11,033 nucleotides of DNA from Eggerthella sp. CAG:209 (GTDB taxonomy: Bacteria; Actinomycetota; Coriobacteriia; Coriobacteriales; Eggerthellaceae), in contig FR884625.1 in assembly GCA_000436075.1 (NCBI GenBank), positions 1-11,033 of the forward strand, in the 5' to 3' direction. Both the position numbers and the translations under genes were made by a program. The notes beneath the pieces are model-generated. The model worked only from the letters and a program-made list of their open reading frames with translations. It had not been told where the DNA came from and did not search any database. This document shows, one piece after another, positions 1-6,039 of the stretch; position 1 is the stretch's first letter; each line of letters starts with the position of its first letter.

Positions 1-23
1 CGCGTCGATACGGCGTAATCGGG

Positions 24-29
24 TACAAT
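24..29 (+). promoter_or_regulatory. candidate -10 box (TACAAT) of the acyl carrier protein gene
   Basis: TACAAT lies 39 bases before the ACP start codon and matches the sigma70 -10 consensus at five of six positions. A -35 box at normal spacing would fall on bases 1-6, which do not match well. The promoter is therefore only half supported and the window edge prevents a fuller look. Confidence 0.35.
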
Positions 30-67
30 GTCCTCGCGTTTTACCGCACAATGAAAGGATTTTCATC

Positions 68-292
68 ATGGATATCATGAACACCATTACCACTCTTCTT
101 AACAACAACCTCGACATCGAGCCCGAGCAGGTTACCGAAGACGCTACCTTCGATTCTCTGGGAATTGATTCCTTGGACATGGTTGAACTCATCTGTGATC
201 TGGAAGACGAATGCGGCATCGAGTTCGGCGAGCCCGAAGACCTGGAAACCGTAGGCGACCTGATCAACTACATCGAGGGTCTGCAGGAATAG
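68..292 (+). CDS. acpP: acyl carrier protein
   Basis: Acyl carrier protein of type II fatty acid synthesis. It carries growing acyl chains as thioesters on 4'-phosphopantetheine in the cytosol. The 74-residue acidic protein has the standard length and fold order. The prosthetic group site is Ser35 in the motif GIDSLDMVEL (residues 32-41), attached in this family by holo-ACP synthase. The start at 68 is preferred over an ATG at 77 because GAAAGGA (53-59) sits eight bases upstream. No other fatty acid synthesis gene is visible: left of it is the window edge, and right of it are a palindromic repeat and a strong terminator, so it is either monocistronic or the last gene of an operon. The last two codons (GAA TAG) fall inside the palindromic repeat. 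Family assignment is secure; which ACP paralogue it is cannot be decided from sequence alone. Confidence 0.93.
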   Translation: MDIMNTITTLLNNNLDIEPEQVTEDATFDSLGIDSLDMVELICDLEDECGIEFGEPEDLETVGDLINYIEGLQE

Positions 293-329
293 TGGGAATA
301 TAGGAACAGGTCCCCTTTTCCCACTATTC
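287..329 (+). repeat. palindromic REP-like repeat, copy 1, overlapping the acpP stop
   Basis: A perfect 12-bp inverted repeat (GAATAGTGGGAA at 287-298 against TTCCCACTATTC at 318-329) encloses a 19-base loop that can itself fold by GGA/TCC pairing. Its first 18 bases (287-304) are identical to 6946-6963, and a third, inverted and more diverged copy lies at 7053-7081. The left arm contains the last codon and stop of acpP. The GG(A/G)..CAGGTCCCC core resembles small palindromic interspersed repeats I recall from several bacterial genomes, but I could not verify that link. Confidence 0.75.
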
Positions 330-376
330 GCACTTAACACGATGCGAGCGGGAAACAACCCACCCCTAACTCTTTC

Positions 377-408
377 AAGCGAACGGCACGTTGCCGTTCG
401 CTTTTTTT
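377..408 (+). terminator. Rho-independent terminator of acpP
   Basis: A perfect 12-bp stem (AAGCGAACGGCA at 377-388 with TGCCGTTCGCTT at 392-403), a three-base loop and a run of seven T (402-408). This is a textbook intrinsic terminator. It isolates acpP from the aminotransferase gene downstream, which must have its own promoter in the next 130 bases. Confidence 0.93.
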
Positions 409-416
409 GTAGCACT

Positions 417-530
417 AGTTCAATTTACTTTACCGATATTCTCTTCAGTTCAATTTAATAGCATGCTATCCTTCTATAAATTGAACTTTTCACTTCAGTG
501 CTTAGAAAAGTTCAAAGAAGGTTTGAACTT
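417..530 (+). promoter_or_regulatory. cluster of five AGTTCAA motifs; candidate operators and promoter of the HTH-aminotransferase gene
   Basis: The 7-mer AGTTCAA occurs at 417-423, 447-453 and 509-515, and as its reverse complement TTGAACT at 481-487 and 523-529. The first three are longer: AGTTCAATTTA is exact at 417-427 and 447-457 and exactly inverted at 477-487, so the 11-mers start every 30 bp. The last two form AAGTTCAAA/TTTGAACTT (508-516/522-530) with a five-base spacer, abutting the AAGGAG ribosome-binding site at 531-536. A perfect 12-bp palindrome ATAGCATGCTAT (458-469) lies in the middle. A possible promoter is TTCAGT (444-449), 17 bases, TATCCT (467-472); TATAAA at 475-480 is an alternative -10. 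The dyads would cover promoter and ribosome-binding site. The Xre-type domain of the downstream protein is the obvious candidate ligand (inference). Confidence 0.7.
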
Positions 531-541
531 AAGGAGACAAT

Positions 542-2104
542 GTGGCGCAGCAAACGTTTTCCGATCGGCTTAAAGCTGCCATGCGCAGCGCTAACATGAA
601 ACAAACCGACCTTATCCATGCCGCTGAAGCTTTTGGATTCAAACTGGGCAAAAGTCAGGTAAGCCAATATGCAAGCGGAAAAACGATTCCCCGTCCCGAC
701 GTCATGGCGGCGCTAGCCCAAACACTAAACGTTCCTACATCATGGCTCGCCGAAGGTAAAACTCGCGAGGATAACCCCGCCCAAGCCAAGCCGGCAACCA
801 CTGCAACCATCAAAGGCAACACCACAGAAGCTAGCAGCGAACAAACAAGCGGTACTGCTGTAACCATCACAGAAGGAAGTGCACCCATGCGTCAGTTCAA
901 GAAATCCTCCAAGCTCGACAACGTCCTGTACGACGTTCGAGGCCCGGTTGTTGACGAAGCGGCACGCATGGAACGCCAAGGCATGCGCATCCTGAAGCTC
1001 AACATCGGCAACCCCGCCCCCTTTGGTTTCCGCACCCCAGATGAAGTTGTGCAGGACATGCGTCACCAGCTACCCGACTGCGAAGGCTACAGCGATTCGA
1101 AGGGGCTCTTCAGCGCCCGCAAGGCCATCATGCAGTACTCTCAGATCAAAGGCCTGCCCAACGTGGACATGGACAGCATTTACACCGGTAACGGCGTGAG
1201 CGAGCTTATCAACCTGTGCATGCAAGCTCTTCTCGATAATGGCGACGAGATCCTTATCCCAAGCCCCGACTACCCTCTTTGGACAGCTTGCGCAACCCTT
1301 GCTGGAGGCAATCCCGTTCACTACATTTGCGACGAACAGGCGGAGTGGTATCCCGACATTCAAGACATCGAAAGCAAAATCACACCGCGCACCAAGGCCA
1401 TCGTCATCATCAACCCCAACAATCCCACAGGCGCACTGTACCCGCGCGAAGTGTTGCAGGAGATAGTCGATGTGGCTCGCAAGCACCAGCTCATGATCTT
1501 CTCCGATGAGATTTATGACCGCCTGGTATTCGACGGTGAAGAGCATGTGTCTATCGCCAGCATGGCTCCCGACCTGTTCTGCGTCACCTTCAGCGGCCTT
1601 TCGAAGAGCCACATGATTGCCGGCTATCGCATTGGCTGGATGGTTCTTTCCGGCAACCGCGACTGCGCTCGTGACTTCATCCTGGGAATCGATATGCTCT
1701 CGAACATGCGCCTGTGCTCCAACGTTCCCGCGCAAAGCATCGTTCAAACAGCGCTTTGGGGACACCAAAGCGTAGAAAGCTATGTGGTTCCCGGCGGACG
1801 CGTATACGAACAACGTGAATACGTGTACAACGCCCTCAACAGCATCGACGGTATTACCGCGGTAAAACCCAAGGGCGGCTTCTACATCTTCCCGAAAATT
1901 GACGCAAAGAAATTCAATATTACTAACGACGAGCAATTTGCTCTTGATTTGCTGCACGAAAAGAAGATCCTGCTGGTGCCAGGCAAGGGCTTCAACTGGC
2001 AACAGCCCGACCATTTCCGCGTGGTATATCTGCCGCGCATCGAAGTGCTCAGTGAATGCATGACCAATCTGGACGACTTCCTGCACCACTATCGACAGGC
2101 ATAG
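542..2104 (+). CDS. Xre-type HTH domain fused to AlaA-like alanine aminotransferase
   Basis: A 520-residue two-part protein. Residues about 8-72 form a lambda-repressor/Xre-like helix-turn-helix domain (KLGKSQVSQYASGKTIPRPD is the recognition-helix region). Residues 75-115 are a Thr/Ala/Ser-rich linker. Residues 116-520 are a fold-type I PLP aminotransferase closely resembling E. coli AlaA (glutamate-pyruvate transaminase) from its first residues (KSSKLDNVLYDVRGP) to its end, and also 405 residues long. Visible active-site residues: NPNNPTG (291-297), Asp322 and Tyr325 in SDEIYD, PLP lysine Lys355 in SGLSK, phosphate-binding Arg363, and carboxylate-binding Arg493 in DHFRVV. The start is GTG with AAGGAG five bases upstream. 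The layout parallels MocR/PdxR regulators, but with an Xre instead of a GntR domain and an apparently intact enzyme. It is flanked by terminators on both sides, hence a single-gene transcript. Likely reaction: pyruvate + glutamate to alanine + 2-oxoglutarate; DNA binding and autoregulation are inferred. Confidence 0.9.
   Translation: MAQQTFSDRLKAAMRSANMKQTDLIHAAEAFGFKLGKSQVSQYASGKTIPRPDVMAALAQTLNVPTSWLAEGKTREDNPAQAKPATTATIKGNTTEASSEQTSGTAVTITEGSAPMRQFKKSSKLDNVLYDVRGPVVDEAARMERQGMRILKLNIGNPAPFGFRTPDEVVQDMRHQLPDCEGYSDSKGLFSARKAIMQYSQIKGLPNVDMDSIYTGNGVSELINLCMQALLDNGDEILIPSPDYPLWTACATLAGGNPVHYICDEQAEWYPDIQDIESKITPRTKAIVIINPNNPTGALYPREVLQEIVDVARKHQLMIFSDEIYDRLVFDGEEHVSIASMAPDLFCVTFSGLSKSHMIAGYRIGWMVLSGNRDCARDFILGIDMLSNMRLCSNVPAQSIVQTALWGHQSVESYVVPGGRVYEQREYVYNALNSIDGITAVKPKGGFYIFPKIDAKKFNITNDEQFALDLLHEKKILLVPGKGFNWQQPDHFRVVYLPRIEVLSECMTNLDDFLHHYRQA
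871..889 (+). promoter_or_regulatory. internal ribosome-binding site and in-frame ATG at the HTH/aminotransferase junction
   Basis: AGAAGGAAG (871-879) lies seven bases before an in-frame ATG (887-889, Met116). Translation from there would give a 405-residue enzyme without the DNA-binding domain, starting where E. coli AlaA starts. A sixth AGTTCAA (894-900) follows directly. It may be a working second start or a relic of the gene before fusion. Confidence 0.45.
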
Positions 2105-2146
2105 CCATCCAACGATCGTTCGATCAAACACAACAAACCAGATCAC

Positions 2147-2181
2147 GAAAGCCCCTTTAGCGTTACGCTAAAGGGGCTTTC
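2147..2181 (+). terminator. strong hairpin terminator after the HTH-aminotransferase gene
   Basis: A perfect 16-bp stem (GAAAGCCCCTTTAGCG with CGCTAAAGGGGCTTTC) closes on a three-base loop, 43 bases after the stop. The T-rich end (TTTCTCGTATT) is weak but the stem is very stable. It ends just before the ribosome-binding site of the next gene. Confidence 0.8.
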
Positions 2182-2212
2182 TCGTATTGATCCAACAGAA
2201 GAAGGACCCATA

Positions 2213-2785
2213 ATGAAACTGCTTTTTGTAAATGCCTGCGTGAATCGCGCAACTTCCCGCACTCTGAAACTCGCCAGAGGCGTTATTGAGGCAATGCAGG
2301 CACAAGAGCCCTTTGAGGTTACAGAGATCGTCCTCGAAGAAGAAAAACTCGCCCCACTCACTACCGAATCGCTGAATGCGCGACAAGCATTGGAGCAAAA
2401 AGGGGAATTCGACGATGGGGTATTTTCCTACGCCCGTCAGTTCCGCGATGCCGACCGGATCGTTATTGCGGCCCCCTTTTGGGCTTCCAGCTACCCAGCC
2501 TCACTGAAAACGTACATCGAACACATCGACATAGTGGGAGTCAACTATCTCTTCACTGAGCATGGCCCCGTTGGACTCTGCAAGGCCGACAAGCTCACGT
2601 ACGTCACCACTCGAGGAGGCGCGCTTCCCGATGAAGCGGACTGCGGTTACAAAAACATCGCTGTCCTTGCCCGCTTGTATGGCATTGAGAAAACGGAATG
2701 CGTAAGCGCCGCAGGCTTAGATGTGATCGGGGCAAATGTAGATGCGCTTTTGTCTGAAGCCTTAGAGAAAGCATCCAGACAATAA
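2213..2785 (+). CDS. NAD(P)H-dependent FMN oxidoreductase, flavodoxin-fold (azoreductase/quinone reductase type)
   Basis: A 190-residue protein of the Flavodoxin_2 family (AzoR/NQO-like). These soluble flavoproteins use FMN and NAD(P)H to reduce quinones, azo compounds or nitroaromatics by two-electron transfer. The beta1 strand KLLFVNACV (2-10) is followed by the phosphate-binding loop with RATSRT (12-17). The signature APFWASSYPASLKTYIEHI (87-105) corresponds to the conserved flavin-contacting segment of azoreductases. TTRGG (132-136) is the second flavin loop. There is no signal peptide or membrane segment. AAGAAGGA, six bases before the ATG, supports the start. Terminators lie on both sides, so it is probably transcribed alone. 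The TetR-type gene 252 bases downstream on the same strand may control it, a common pairing but not proven here. The true substrate cannot be told from sequence. Confidence 0.85.
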   Translation: MKLLFVNACVNRATSRTLKLARGVIEAMQAQEPFEVTEIVLEEEKLAPLTTESLNARQALEQKGEFDDGVFSYARQFRDADRIVIAAPFWASSYPASLKTYIEHIDIVGVNYLFTEHGPVGLCKADKLTYVTTRGGALPDEADCGYKNIAVLARLYGIEKTECVSAAGLDVIGANVDALLSEALEKASRQ

Positions 2786-2823
2786 TCCACGCAGGCGCTT
2801 TGAATTAAACCATTATTGAATCG

Positions 2824-2850
2824 AGGGCAGCAAAACAGCTGCCCTTTCTT
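2824..2850 (+). terminator. Rho-independent terminator of the flavin reductase gene
   Basis: An 8-bp stem AGGGCAGC (2824-2831) with GCTGCCCT (2838-2845), a six-base A-rich loop and the tail TTTCTT. It lies 39 bases after the stop codon and separates the reductase from the TetR-type gene. Confidence 0.85.
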
Positions 2851-2900
2851 ATGTTAAAACCCATACCTACAACACTCTAGTAGCACCGATCTTACCTGGG

Positions 2901-2990
2901 ATTATAAATAGTTATGCTACTTAGATAGCTTAATATACCCATGTGTTATTCGTCATAATAATCCAACCCTGCAGTGTTATTGGGTACTAT
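2901..2990 (+). promoter_or_regulatory. AT-rich promoter region of the TetR-type gene
   Basis: The segment between the terminator and the regulator is AT-rich and offers several -10-like boxes (TAATAT at 2931-2936, CATAAT at 2954-2959, TACTAT at 2985-2990), none with a good -35 at 16-18 bases. TTATT (2947-2951) and AATAA (2957-2961) form a short dyad (six-base spacer) that could be an operator half-site pair. No single promoter can be chosen. Confidence 0.3.
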
Positions 2991-3036
2991 GAATCAAACA
3001 GGCAGACAAGCACCCAAAAGCAGCAAGGAGAAACGA

Positions 3037-3606
3037 ATGGCTAACGCTACCGACCTTCGCATCGTAAAGACCCTTGACGCCATCCACGGATCCTTTGAAG
3101 AGCTCGCTGGCAAACAAGCGTTCGAGTCCATTACCGTTGCTGAACTATGCCGCCAAGCGCGCATCGGCAAAAAGACGTTCTACCGTCACTACCCTGCACT
3201 TGAAAACCTTGCCAAGGAATACCTCGACGTTTTCATAGGGTCGTTTCTCGACAAAACCGAAGGTTTGAATCTACCTGAAAACAACGAGCAATTCGTCGCC
3301 GAATTGATCCTCCATCTCTGCGAGGGAGGAAATCAGAATCCCGTATACGAATGCTTGATTTGCGGTACCAGCTCGGAAAGCATCAGCAGCACACTCATTG
3401 CCCGATTAACCGAACTTCAGCGCATCAATACCCGAAAGTTCGGGCGCCTTTCCGCTGCCGAGATATCCCTTGTTCTTATGTTTAGCTGCAATACTGCGCT
3501 AACCCTCTATCGACAGTGGGTTAAGGAGGGAAAGCATCTTTCGGCCAAGCGTTTAGCCGAGCTTTCTAAAAACCTCGTTTCTGGAGAAGCTTCCCTGAGA
3601 AAATAG
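3037..3606 (+). CDS. TetR/AcrR-family transcriptional regulator
   Basis: A 189-residue protein with the N-terminal TetR helix-turn-helix. Residues 30-53 read FESITVAELCRQARIGKKTFYRHY, which carries the family pattern: alpha2 ITVAELC, turn ARIGKK and recognition helix TFYRHYP. The C-terminal 130 residues are helical and would form the ligand/dimer domain; it has three cysteines close together (LHLCEGG, YECLICG). The start at 3037 is chosen because AAGGAG sits six bases upstream; an open frame reaching back to 2974 has no such site and lacks family similarity. The neighbour upstream is the flavin reductase, its possible target. Downstream the gene converges on the DUF2797 gene, whose terminator overlaps its stop codon. 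Ligand and target are unknown. Confidence 0.85.
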   Translation: MANATDLRIVKTLDAIHGSFEELAGKQAFESITVAELCRQARIGKKTFYRHYPALENLAKEYLDVFIGSFLDKTEGLNLPENNEQFVAELILHLCEGGNQNPVYECLICGTSSESISSTLIARLTELQRINTRKFGRLSAAEISLVLMFSCNTALTLYRQWVKEGKHLSAKRLAELSKNLVSGEASLRK

Positions 3607-3636
3607 AAAGCGCCGCCCGAAACCGGAACGACGCTT
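3600..3636 (-). terminator. terminator of the DUF2797 gene, overlapping the TetR stop codon
   Basis: Read on the minus strand, AAGCGTCG pairs with CGGCGCTT (eight pairs, one G-U), with an inner CCG/CGG stem and a GTTT loop. The tail TCTATTTTCTC is T-rich. It begins 37 bases after the DUF2797 stop. The T-run overlaps the last codons of the convergent TetR gene. Confidence 0.65.
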
Positions 3637-3673
3637 AAAACTAAAGCATTTGTAGAGCCCCAAGCACTCAGAG

Positions 3674-4591
3674 CTAGAATAATGAAATCTGCTGCGGTGC
3701 CGACTCGTATTCGAAGTGAACCTCTCCCTCAAAAAGATCGATCGCATGAGCAACCCATTCTTTAAGGGAAACCACATACCCAAAATTACCCTGCCTCATA
3801 ACTAGTTTATCCCCAACCATTCCAAGGCACTCTCCCGCGCATTCGGTTTCATGGCCTTTCGGCAACTGCAACTCACTGACATCAGGCGAAGGGCCGCCAA
3901 AATAATAACGAGAAAGATCCTGGGCTGGTTCCTTCAACGAGAACCCCGCACGGGTCACCTCATCGATCTGCGCCAGAGCACTCGCCCTAGCTTCTAGCGC
4001 CTCGCAAGCCTCCACGGGTTTATAGGGCTCTTCCGCAAGTAATCGCGCTTTCACCGATGCACGCATAGTTTCCAGTATCTGCGACTGAGCGCACAATGCA
4101 GCTTCCAAAATGCGAGCTTCATACGCATCAGGAAAGCGTCCAACAATACAAGCGGCGCGAGCTCCTTGTTCCAACAAACGTTCTATGCCTCGCGTTTCCG
4201 ATGAAATACCCGCTTTAATATGCTGCTTAGAGAAATAGGCAAGATATACGTAATGGGGCGTTTCGTTGTAGGCGCGCTGCTGCGGCGAAATTGTTTCAGC
4301 GTAATAGAAAGATGGGTTGAATCCCGCTGCTTCTCTGCAAGCAGGACACATGTTGTCCTGCTCCGAAGGCAGCAACTTCACTTGCAAAGGACACACGCTC
4401 TTCTGGTGCGTAAGTAAATCAAACCTGCCAACGCAATACCGTTCAGGCAGTTGTTTCAAAGTGAATGCTCTACTCCTCACACTAAAACGATACTGCGCCG
4501 CTTTGCTTATATCGTTGATGAGAAGATACGGTCCTTTTTCATCGAAACCATGTCCCGCCAATACCGTAATATCCTCGCCGAGTAAACGCAT
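3674..4591 (-). CDS. DUF2797 family protein (function unknown)
   Basis: I recognise the DUF2797 family from the middle segment YVYLAYF (114-120), KAGIS (126-130) and RLLEQGA (138-144). This matches the actinobacterial pattern VYLAWFGPGLVKVGIT...RLLEQGA. Upstream of it lie Cys53, Cys67, Cys82 and Cys85 (CPAC), which could bind a metal such as zinc, as the family's cysteine-rich region suggests. The function is unknown; the VYL..K.GI pattern is reminiscent of GIY-YIG endonuclease cores, but I cannot confirm a nuclease. No signal peptide or membrane helix. Start: ATG at 4591 with GAGGG seven bases upstream is chosen (305 residues); a TTG at 4672 (332 residues) is possible and would add two more cysteines. 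It follows DegV on the same strand with a hairpin between, so co-transcription is uncertain. Confidence 0.75.
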   Translation of the reverse strand: MRLLGEDITVLAGHGFDEKGPYLLINDISKAAQYRFSVRSRAFTLKQLPERYCVGRFDLLTHQKSVCPLQVKLLPSEQDNMCPACREAAGFNPSFYYAETISPQQRAYNETPHYVYLAYFSKQHIKAGISSETRGIERLLEQGARAACIVGRFPDAYEARILEAALCAQSQILETMRASVKARLLAEEPYKPVEACEALEARASALAQIDEVTRAGFSLKEPAQDLSRYYFGGPSPDVSELQLPKGHETECAGECLGMVGDKLVMRQGNFGYVVSLKEWVAHAIDLFEGEVHFEYESAPQQISLF

Positions 4592-4675
4592 TATGGAGCC
4601 CTCGATTCTTGCATTACAGCCCTTATGCCCAGTGCAAAGGGCATTCTTTATCGATGCCCATGATACCCGCAAGCA

Positions 4676-4725
4676 GAAAGAATATCGTCAGAAATTAGCC
4701 GTAGTGAACTTTCAACGGACTGACG
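4676..4725 (-). terminator. hairpin between degV and the DUF2797 gene, possible terminator
   Basis: On the minus strand CGTCAG (4725-4720) pairs with CTGACG (4691-4686), with inner CCGT/ACGG and TGA/TCA stems. A T-rich stretch (ATATTCTTTC) follows. It lies 15 bases after the DegV stop codon and could terminate or attenuate transcription into the DUF2797 gene. The inner asymmetric loop makes it weaker than the other terminators here. Confidence 0.5.
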
Positions 4726-4740
4726 TGGGATTCGGTGCAG

Positions 4741-5580
4741 TTACTCCCGCTCTACAAAAACAACGCCGTAAGCGCCTGGGCCAATATGGGAGCCGATTAC
4801 AAACCCGATTTGACGCCTGCCAGACAAATTCATACCAGCGCCTATCATCTCGTTCTCCATCTTCGCGCACGTTTTTGTGCCAAAGGAATAAATCGGAATA
4901 GCCGGGAAGAAAGCATCAACCGAATATTTAGCAACCTTCTTCAATAGCGTATCGAGAGCGCGTTTTCGCCCAAGCACAGCGGTGCTAAGGCCCACCTCTC
5001 CCTCTTCGCTGATTACCACAACGGGCTTCAGCTTAGCAGCCTCGCCCAAGCGGGCTGCAGCTTTGGGCAAGCGCCCACCGCGCTGCAGGTACTCCAACGT
5101 GTCAAGCACGGCTACCAGCTTCACTCGACCTTTGAATCGTTCGATTTCGGCAACGATCTGCTTTGCCGACAAGCCTTCGTCACGCAGCGCACAGGCATAT
5201 TCCGCAATCATGGCGATGGCATACGTTGCAGTCAGGGAGTCAACGACATAAACACCCTCTTCCCCCACCATAGCTTGCGCAAGTTTGGCGCTTTGATAGG
5301 TTCCGCTCAACGCCGAGGAAAGAGTAATGGCAATAACCTCATCACCTGAATCGCGCGCTTCTTTGAATGCCTCAGCGAACGCATGGGGTGACACTTGGGA
5401 GGTCTTGGGGAACGCGCCTGTTTCTTCGAGTAACGCATAAAAGCCATCGCGTTCCAGATCGATCCCATCGCGATACTCGACCCCATTCACATTGGCGAGA
5501 AGAGGCAAAACCTGAATGTTGTGCTCACAGGCAACCTCCGGCAACAGGTCGGATCCTGAATCAACGATAATGCGAATCAA
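4741..5580 (-). CDS. DegV family fatty-acid-binding protein
   Basis: A 279-residue DegV protein. The family binds a long-chain fatty acid and, as FakB, presents it to the kinase FakA for phosphorylation and entry into phospholipid synthesis. Family motifs: IRIIVDSGSD at the N-terminus (2-11), TSQVSP (60-65), SSALSGTYQSA (88-98), LEYLQRGGR (162-170) and GSHIGPGAYG near the C-terminus. The start is set at TTG 5580 because GAGGAG lies six bases upstream and the protein then begins MIRIIVDS, as DegV proteins do. The frame is open back to an ATG at 5646, but that adds 22 residues unlike the family. No fakA homologue is visible, so the partner must be elsewhere. It is divergent from cysE across a long non-coding region and followed by the DUF2797 gene. 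Whether it is a FakB or an uncharacterised DegV is not decidable here. Confidence 0.9.
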   Translation of the reverse strand: MIRIIVDSGSDLLPEVACEHNIQVLPLLANVNGVEYRDGIDLERDGFYALLEETGAFPKTSQVSPHAFAEAFKEARDSGDEVIAITLSSALSGTYQSAKLAQAMVGEEGVYVVDSLTATYAIAMIAEYACALRDEGLSAKQIVAEIERFKGRVKLVAVLDTLEYLQRGGRLPKAAARLGEAAKLKPVVVISEEGEVGLSTAVLGRKRALDTLLKKVAKYSVDAFFPAIPIYSFGTKTCAKMENEMIGAGMNLSGRRQIGFVIGSHIGPGAYGVVFVERE

Positions 5581-5951
5581 TTCGATCTCCTCAATGCCAC
5601 GAAAAACCATACGCGGCTCTATGCGCACCACTGTCGTTGCGTACAATGCGCTAAGTTCTCTTCATAAATGCATGTTTTGTCCAATAACTGCAAGATGTAA
5701 CTTTAGCGCACTTTGCAAATTACTTAGTTTATCTAACTATTTCCCCACATATCTTTAATCTGATAGCTATCCATCACACCAGTTGGCTCTGGCCTATGCC
5801 CTCCTCATCAATCTGGCTTACGCCTGCTCTACCAGCACCCGAAACACCCCAACTACCGCAGTCGCATAGATGCAGCTGGCTGGCAACCGCATCCGATCAA
5901 CGCTTCCGTGCCAAAAACCTACAAAAATGGTCGGAATTAACGGTTCGTGTA
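5581..5951. other. non-coding region between degV and cysE
   Basis: About 370 bases without a gene I can support. The part nearest degV (about 5655-5770) is AT-rich and should hold its promoter on the minus strand; a weak candidate is TTAAAG, 16 bases, TTAGAT within 5731-5758. A short dyad TTAG-TTTAT-CTAA lies at 5723-5735. The part nearer cysE is C-rich on the + strand with small inverted repeats (CCAG/CTGG at 5779-5792, GATGC/GCATC at 5869-5893). I found no T-box, SAM-riboswitch or tRNA consensus. Short open frames here have no ribosome-binding site and no recognisable product. Confidence 0.5.
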
Positions 5952-5980
5952 TTGGAGTGCGCATCGCTTCACGCTACGAT
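5952..5980 (+). promoter_or_regulatory. sigma70-like promoter of the serine acetyltransferase gene
   Basis: TTGGAG (5952-5957) and TACGAT (5975-5980) are separated by exactly 17 bases. Transcription would start near 5987, giving a 5' untranslated region of about 50 bases with an A-rich start. Confidence 0.55.
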
Positions 5981-6039
5981 AGGAAAAATAAAAACGCGCC
6001 CATCAACCAAAAGCGCATCATCAACCGAAAGAGGACCGC

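Noticed and set aside
2111..2120. Perfect palindrome AACGATCGTT after the aminotransferase stop
   Set aside because: A single 10-bp palindrome with no repeats or partner nearby; it is expected now and then in 11 kb.
1070..2146. Open frame of 358 codons antisense to the aminotransferase gene
   Set aside because: Shadow frame of a strongly recognised AlaA-type coding sequence; no family resemblance.
2921..2933. Similarity of TTAGATAGCTTAA (TetR upstream) to the minus-strand TTAGATAAACTAA upstream of degV, as a shared operator
   Set aside because: Both are AT-rich and agree mainly in seven bases; too weak to separate from chance without more sites.
5869..5893. Possible T-box or cysteine-responsive riboswitch upstream of the acetyltransferase gene
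   Set aside because: No T-box consensus (AGGGTGGNACCGCG) or SAM-riboswitch core is present, and the likely promoter lies downstream of it.
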